64,000 nucleotides of DNA from assembly GCF_017918235.1 (NCBI RefSeq), contig NC_090594.1, positions 1,021,501 to 1,085,500 on the forward strand, in the 5' to 3' direction. Below the pieces are notes generated by a model that saw only the letters and a program-made list of their open reading frames with translations, had not been told where the DNA came from and did no database searches. Both the position numbers and the translations under genes were made by a program. Positions 60,000 through 64,000 of this stretch are shown here, one piece after another. The DNA is from Porcisia hertigi. Its lineage: Eukaryota; Euglenozoa; Kinetoplastea; Trypanosomatida; Trypanosomatidae. Within the stretch, counting starts at the first letter, position 1, and every line of letters starts with the position of its first letter.

Positions 60000-60540
60000 T
60001 TGTCTGGAAGTCGTCCGACACCAGACAGACTGCTCTCTGGCCTGTCACAGAGTCACCGCGTGGTGCAAAAGAGCTGTGCCCGCGGAGCGGAGCCATGGCC
60101 GACTCGATCCCCGCAGCGCAGCCTCTGCTCTGCACTGTACCCTCCCTCCCTCACCTCCTCTTTCCCTGTGCCCCTGCAGCCAAGTAGCTGCCCCAGATCC
60201 CATACTATTACGCTGTCCTCCCCGCAATGCGCCTGTACAAGTGGCTGAGCACCTTCCCCTCTCCCCCGTCACCGGACTTAGAGGTGAGAGGGGGGCAGGT
60301 GAGTTCCGCTCGCCTCATGTTGACGCTATTCTCATTGCATCGGTGGCACAGACGCCTTCAGGGCTGCAGGCTGCTGCAACACGGGGCAGTCCAAGACGCG
60401 ACTAATCCACGCCAGACCGGTCTCTCTCTTTCTTTGGCTTTGCTACATCCTAGCTGCTTGAGCCCTGGCACCACTACGTGAACACGGGGGGGGGGGCAAA
60501 GGGCAGCTGGCCCTCGTCTTAGCTTGGCGAGTGAGCCCCC
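60000..60540 (-). repeat. Possible SIDER-type degenerate retroposon in a 3'UTR
   Basis: On the minus strand, reading from about 60530, the sequence has GGCCAGCTGCCC, a C-run, then ACGTAGTGGTGCCAGGGCTC. The core GTGGTGCCAGGG recalls the conserved hallmark at the 5' end of ingi/L1Tc-clade elements and of the SIDER elements derived from them in Leishmania. Size and place (about 540 nt, sense orientation, in the 3'UTR of the dehydrogenase gene) fit SIDER2. No terminal A-tail or target-site duplication was found. The hallmark comparison is from memory. Confidence 0.35.
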
Positions 60541-60790
60541 GATAACGGGCACAAGTACCCTTGTCGTCACCAAGGGCGAACGATGCATCGGAAAAACATG
60601 CGGGAATATGGGGCGAGCGCTTCCGAGACCGACGTGTCGGTCAACGGTCGTGCGCACGGTAAAGTCTCACTCATTTTTTTTTCCTCGTCACAGAGTCTGA
60701 GGGCGTGCCCCCTCCCCCCCCACACACATTCCTTACTGAACCGATTGCCCGCGCAGAAAGGGATGCTCAATGGAACGCCTGTGAAAGTGA

Positions 60791-62032
60791 TCAAGATCGA
60801 TCGTACTGCGCCTTGATCATCTTGGCAATCGTTTGGAGCTGAATGATAGAGGTGCCCTCGTAGATGGCTCCGATTTTCGCGTCGCGGTAGAAGCGCTCCA
60901 ACCCGAAGTCCCTCATGAAGCCGATGCCACCCGCCCACTCCACTGCACGGCTGGCTGTTTTCTCCGCCACCACTGAGGCAAAGTACTTGGCCATTGCTGC
61001 ATCCTGGATGAAGTTCTCTCTATTCTGCTTCTTGCGGCCTGCATTGTAGACCATAAGTCGAGCAGCGTGTAGCTCCGTTACACACTCAGCGTACTGCATT
61101 TGCATTCCTTGAAAGTCACCAATGTGCTTCCCAAACTGCTTGCGCTGGAATAGGTAGGGCATCACAATGTCCAGGGAGCCCTGTGCAATACCTAGCATCT
61201 GCGCACCTATGCCAATACGTCCCTCGTTGAGGCTGCTGATAGCAATCATGTAGCCCTTGCCGACGTCTCCAATGACGCACTCCTCCGGCACCTCAACGTT
61301 CTCGAAGCGGAGCTCAGCCGTCGAACTAGCGCGTATTCCCAGCTTATCTTCGGTACGCACCACCGAGACTCCCCGTGTCTCGGATGAGTCCACCACGAAG
61401 CACGTTATGCCCTTGTACCCCAAGGACGGGTCGACCGTTGCCATGACAAGGAAAATACCTGCATCCCCGCCGTTCGTAATGTACAGCTTCGAGCCGTTGA
61501 TGACCCACTTGGACCCCCTTTTCTCTGCTCTTGTTTTCAACGAAAAGGCATCGCTTCCACTACCTCCCTCGGTCAAGCAGAAACACCCTAGGGTGCCCCT
61601 GGCAAGCCTCGGCAGGTACTTCTTACGCTGTGCATCATTGGCGTTGTTGAAGAATATGTTGTTCACCAGCGTGTTCTGTACATCCACCGTGACCGAGACA
61701 GCGGGGTCGTGTCGCGCCAACTCCTCAATAGCGAGGATGCTAGAAAAAAAACTCATCCCACCACCCTCAAGGTCGGTGGGGGTCTCAATACCCATCAAAC
61801 CAGCAGAAAACATCTCCCTCAGCAGAGCAGGGTCTATCTTGCCCTCCTCGTCCATCTTGCGAGTCCTTGGGGCAACATGCTTTAGGCTAAAGGCACGCAC
61901 CGTCTCCACCAGCATCCTCTCATCATCTGGGAGGTGGGTCAGTGCATTCGGCGGCGCCTCTCCGATGGTAGTCGCAGCGGAGAAGGCTACCGCAGTCCGC
62001 CGCATCAACAATTTGCAAGCCAGACGGTACAT
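60791..62032 (-). CDS. Short/branched-chain acyl-CoA dehydrogenase (ACADSB-like), mitochondrial
   Basis: This 413-residue enzyme oxidises an acyl-CoA to the trans-2-enoyl-CoA with FAD, passing electrons to electron-transfer flavoprotein in the mitochondrion. The N-terminus (about 1-25, MYRLACKLLMRRTAVAFSAA) is a typical presequence. Family motifs are CFCLTEGGSGSDAFSL, KWVINGSKLYITNG, the FENVEVPEECVIG loop, NEGRIGIGAQMLG, RKQFGKHIGDFQGMQ, and VEWAGGIGFMRDFGLERFYRDAKIGAIYEGTSIIQ. The Glu of YEGTS (about residue 392) is the catalytic base, placed as in the short-chain and branched-chain members. The C-terminal part agrees best with ACADSB, the isoleucine-pathway enzyme; butyryl-CoA dehydrogenase is the alternative. 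The frame runs upstream to 62143, but the ATG at 62032 begins the presequence. Confidence 0.92.
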   Translation of the reverse strand: MYRLACKLLMRRTAVAFSAATTIGEAPPNALTHLPDDERMLVETVRAFSLKHVAPRTRKMDEEGKIDPALLREMFSAGLMGIETPTDLEGGGMSFFSSILAIEELARHDPAVSVTVDVQNTLVNNIFFNNANDAQRKKYLPRLARGTLGCFCLTEGGSGSDAFSLKTRAEKRGSKWVINGSKLYITNGGDAGIFLVMATVDPSLGYKGITCFVVDSSETRGVSVVRTEDKLGIRASSTAELRFENVEVPEECVIGDVGKGYMIAISSLNEGRIGIGAQMLGIAQGSLDIVMPYLFQRKQFGKHIGDFQGMQMQYAECVTELHAARLMVYNAGRKKQNRENFIQDAAMAKYFASVVAEKTASRAVEWAGGIGFMRDFGLERFYRDAKIGAIYEGTSIIQLQTIAKMIKAQYDRS

Positions 62033-63457
62033 TGCAGGATGAGCTAGCAGACTTCTCGTTTGCAGAGATACGAGATGACAGACGGCAGTGGCGTGGAGTG
62101 GACAGAAGGGGCAGGGGGCAACGCTCAGACACAATGTGAACACCGCACGTATTGAACTATGATTGGCGGCCCGGATCTCTCACTGATTGCTTTATTCTTG
62201 TTTTTTTTCCTTTCTTCACACCAGCTCAAGTGCTCATCTTGTGTTGTGTTGAGATGTTGGTCGAATGAACACGGCAAAGAAAGTTGCGATGAAAGAAAAA
62301 CGCCCATTCACAGCGATGCACCGCGTGGCGAGGAAAACGGAGGGGGGGGAGGTGCGACGGGGGGGGGGGCAAGAAACAGAAGTCGATAGAAGTGGGCACA
62401 GTCAAAATGTCATGGTCCTACTAAGGTTGCGGAATGCCCTACATGAAACTGCGAGAGGTTGTAGCTGTGGGGAGAGTAGAAACCCCAGCGGAAAGCTAAA
62501 AGGGGTCCATTGTCATTCTTCGAAGCACCACACAAACTCAATGCGTGTAGTTTTTTTGTTGTTATTGCTTCTCCTCCCCTCTGCTAAAGACATGCGCGGA
62601 ACGCTTGGCTGTGCAAAAAGGGTCCGTGTACCCCCACCGCTACAAGAGGACACCTCACGGTGAGTCCTCTGCTGGGAACAACGCCCCCCCCCGCCCCCCG
62701 TTTCCTGTCGACATCCTTGCTCGTATTGGCTTCAGCATCGTCTAGATGCTTTGTATCTGGAGAGAAGATGAGGCGATCGTATCCATAGTCTCTGTGGGCC
62801 CGGGAAAAGTGTGAGAGGCGGCACGATCATGGAGCGAAAATGTGTCCGAAAAGGGAGAGAAGTCGATAATTAAAAAAAAAAGAAAAAAAGTAACCTTCCA
62901 TGGAGGATTTGTTCAGATCGATTTGCCCAATCATCCGTGAACAAAGCGGTGATTGGGGTTTGAAAAAAGGGAGAGTGGGGGAGGGGGAGGGGGGCGTGAA
63001 AAAAAAAAACAGTGGATGTCAAGAACGAAACAGAAAAATTGGGGAGCGTTTGGGAGCATTGCGTTTTCACAGTGAAGCCGAGTTGGGGTAACGGCGAAAC
63101 AAACAAACCAACAAAAACATAATAATAGTAATATATATATAAACATGTATATATCGAATTGAATAGTGTCAAAGTAGGCTTCGTCAACACTTCAAGTTGT
63201 TCTTCACTCACTCACTCACAGAAATTGGCAAGTGTGTGTGCAAAATGCCCTCACCCTGAGCCACGTCTCTCTTGCCCCTCCTCCGTTATGAGCGTCCGCA
63301 GTGATGTGCAAGTACGAAAGGGGGGGGGGGAGACGAAGAAAGGCAAAAACAGGATCGGGGACGAGTACCGCTGCTCTCACGGCAGTGAAGCCTGCGCTGG
63401 CGTGCAGAGACGCATCAAGTACAGTGAAAAGTACTCTGGCTGCTAGACAAGACGAGG
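62033..63457. other. Intergenic, 1.4 kb: 3'UTR of the galactokinase gene and leader of the dehydrogenase gene
   Basis: No gene seen. It holds G-runs at about 62342-62350 and 62360-62369, A-runs at 62870-62880 and 63000-63009, a TA-rich tract at about 63129-63153 and a purine tract at about 63318-63343. The purine tracts are pyrimidine tracts on the coding strand. Confidence 0.45.
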
Positions 63458-64000
63458 TTACAGCTTGCTGCCACCACTGCAGTTCCATCCTTTCAGGGAA
63501 ACAACGAAGCTGCCGCTGCCTGCCCGCCTCACCCGGTAACAGGTATTCTCAACGTTGAAGCGGGCCTTGAACCTCTCTCGAACGTGCGCCAGGACGCGAT
63601 CCTCAGCGCTGCTGCGAAGAAGCAGAATAATGCAGCCACCGAATCCACCACCCATCATCCGGCCACCTGCAACGTCCTCGTCCTCGTTGATGAGCTCCTG
63701 AATATAGTCGAGCTCGGGAGTGGTGATTTTCATAAGATCACGCATGCCTGCGTGACACGCATTCAAAAGCTCACCCGCCTTTTTGACGCGCTCCTCGCGT
63801 GACAGTGGCGAGGTTGCATCGTTCAGCCTGCGAAATTCCAACGTACGCAGCTGCTCCATGATCTGGTAGGTGCCGCGCTCGAACTCTCCGGGCGTCATAT
63901 ACGGCTTGAACCCTTCCATGAATTTCTCGGCATCACCGTCGAACCCGAACTGTTCGGGGTTGCGCACCATCATGGAGAAGGAGTACGGCTTACCCCCGTA
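63458..64000 (-). CDS. Galactokinase, C-terminal part (cut by window edge)
   Basis: The reading frame is open through base 64000, so the gene's N-terminal part lies outside. The visible 180 residues end in the GHMP kinase C-terminal module: VAGGRMMGGGFGGCIILLL is the conserved GxxMTGGGFGGC motif of galactokinases. It is preceded by DLMKITTPELDYIQEL, which matches the SxPELDxL segment that lines the sugar site. The tail has CYRVRRAGSGSFVV. Galactokinase makes galactose-1-phosphate from galactose and ATP and feeds UDP-galactose synthesis, needed for the surface glycans of these parasites. Mevalonate or homoserine kinases share the fold but lack this spacing. The family's N-terminal galactose signature cannot be checked here. 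Confidence 0.87.
   Translation of the reverse strand, partial: YGGKPYSFSMMVRNPEQFGFDGDAEKFMEGFKPYMTPGEFERGTYQIMEQLRTLEFRRLNDATSPLSREERVKKAGELLNACHAGMRDLMKITTPELDYIQELINEDEDVAGGRMMGGGFGGCIILLLRSSAEDRVLAHVRERFKARFNVENTCYRVRRAGSGSFVVSLKGWNCSGGSKL

Larger units (their letters stand above)
56803..60790. other. Intergenic, 4.0 kb: long 3'UTR of the acyl-CoA dehydrogenase gene and SNARE leader
   Basis: This is the longest gene-free stretch. I see only weak open frames. One on the minus strand ending at 59416 would give a 60-residue piece with one hydrophobic helix (IFIVYLFFFGVLYLMCLWF); it has no family and may be chance. The stretch holds purine-rich tracts at 56916-56952 (splice signal of the SNARE gene), a (TG)n run at 59343-59361, a GGGGGA tandem repeat at 59366-59391 and a possible retroposon-derived element at about 60000-60540. 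Confidence 0.5.

Noticed and set aside
1-64000. CRISPR arrays, bacterial promoters, riboswitches, rRNA genes
   Set aside because: The window is eukaryotic; no regularly spaced repeats or recognisable structural RNA genes were found by eye.

Overview
The window is nuclear DNA from a trypanosomatid flagellate of the Leishmania/Leptomonas/Crithidia group (Leishmaniinae). The evidence is: long intronless genes with G/C-rich third codon positions; UTR-sized gaps full of polypyrimidine tracts, (TG)n/(CA)n and (TA)n microsatellites; no operon-like overlaps; and one-directional gene arrays typical of polycistronic transcription with trans-splicing. I cannot fix the species from the sequence alone.

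Layout: two convergent polycistronic units. Unit 1 (about 1-24315, plus strand) carries ten genes: an FHA-like protein, a Yos1/IER3IP1-like ER-Golgi protein, an RNF32-type double-RING/IQ protein, a CS (p23/NudC-like) domain protein, a four-TM membrane protein, an RBM34/Nop12-like two-RRM protein, an NADPH-cytochrome P450 reductase-like diflavin enzyme, a short coiled-coil protein, a single-TM probably mitochondrial protein and a DHHC palmitoyltransferase. Unit 2 (about 64000-26071, minus strand) carries fourteen: a galactokinase cut by the window edge, a short/branched-chain acyl-CoA dehydrogenase, a syntaxin-16-like Qa-SNARE, an unrecognised 526-residue protein, a TRAPPC9/Trs120-like tethering subunit, a BTB(T1)+SPRY-like protein, an HSBP1 homologue, an ankyrin protein, a disordered 668-residue protein, a four-TM protein, a divergent PUS7/TruD-family protein, an extended-PHD protein, an FCP1/SCP-type phosphatase and a Lys/Ala-rich protein with a C-terminal ubiquitin-like fold.

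The units meet in a convergent strand-switch region (24316-26070), where RNA polymerase II is expected to terminate. It holds a near-perfect 14-bp hairpin, a decayed tyrosine-phosphatase gene and a block of extreme G+C, and is the most unusual stretch here.

The genes do not form one pathway, as usual for trypanosomatid units, but themes recur: membrane traffic (Yos1-like, DHHC enzyme, Trs120-like, syntaxin-16-like, and perhaps HSBP1 through WASH assembly), RNA work (RBM34-like, PUS7-like), chromatin/transcription candidates beside the termination zone (ePHD, FCP1-like, H1-like/UBL protein), and mitochondrial or redox metabolism (acyl-CoA dehydrogenase, P450 reductase-like). Assignments come from reading motifs by eye; no database search was run. 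Starts were set at the first plausible ATG, since several open frames extend upstream only through non-ATG codons.
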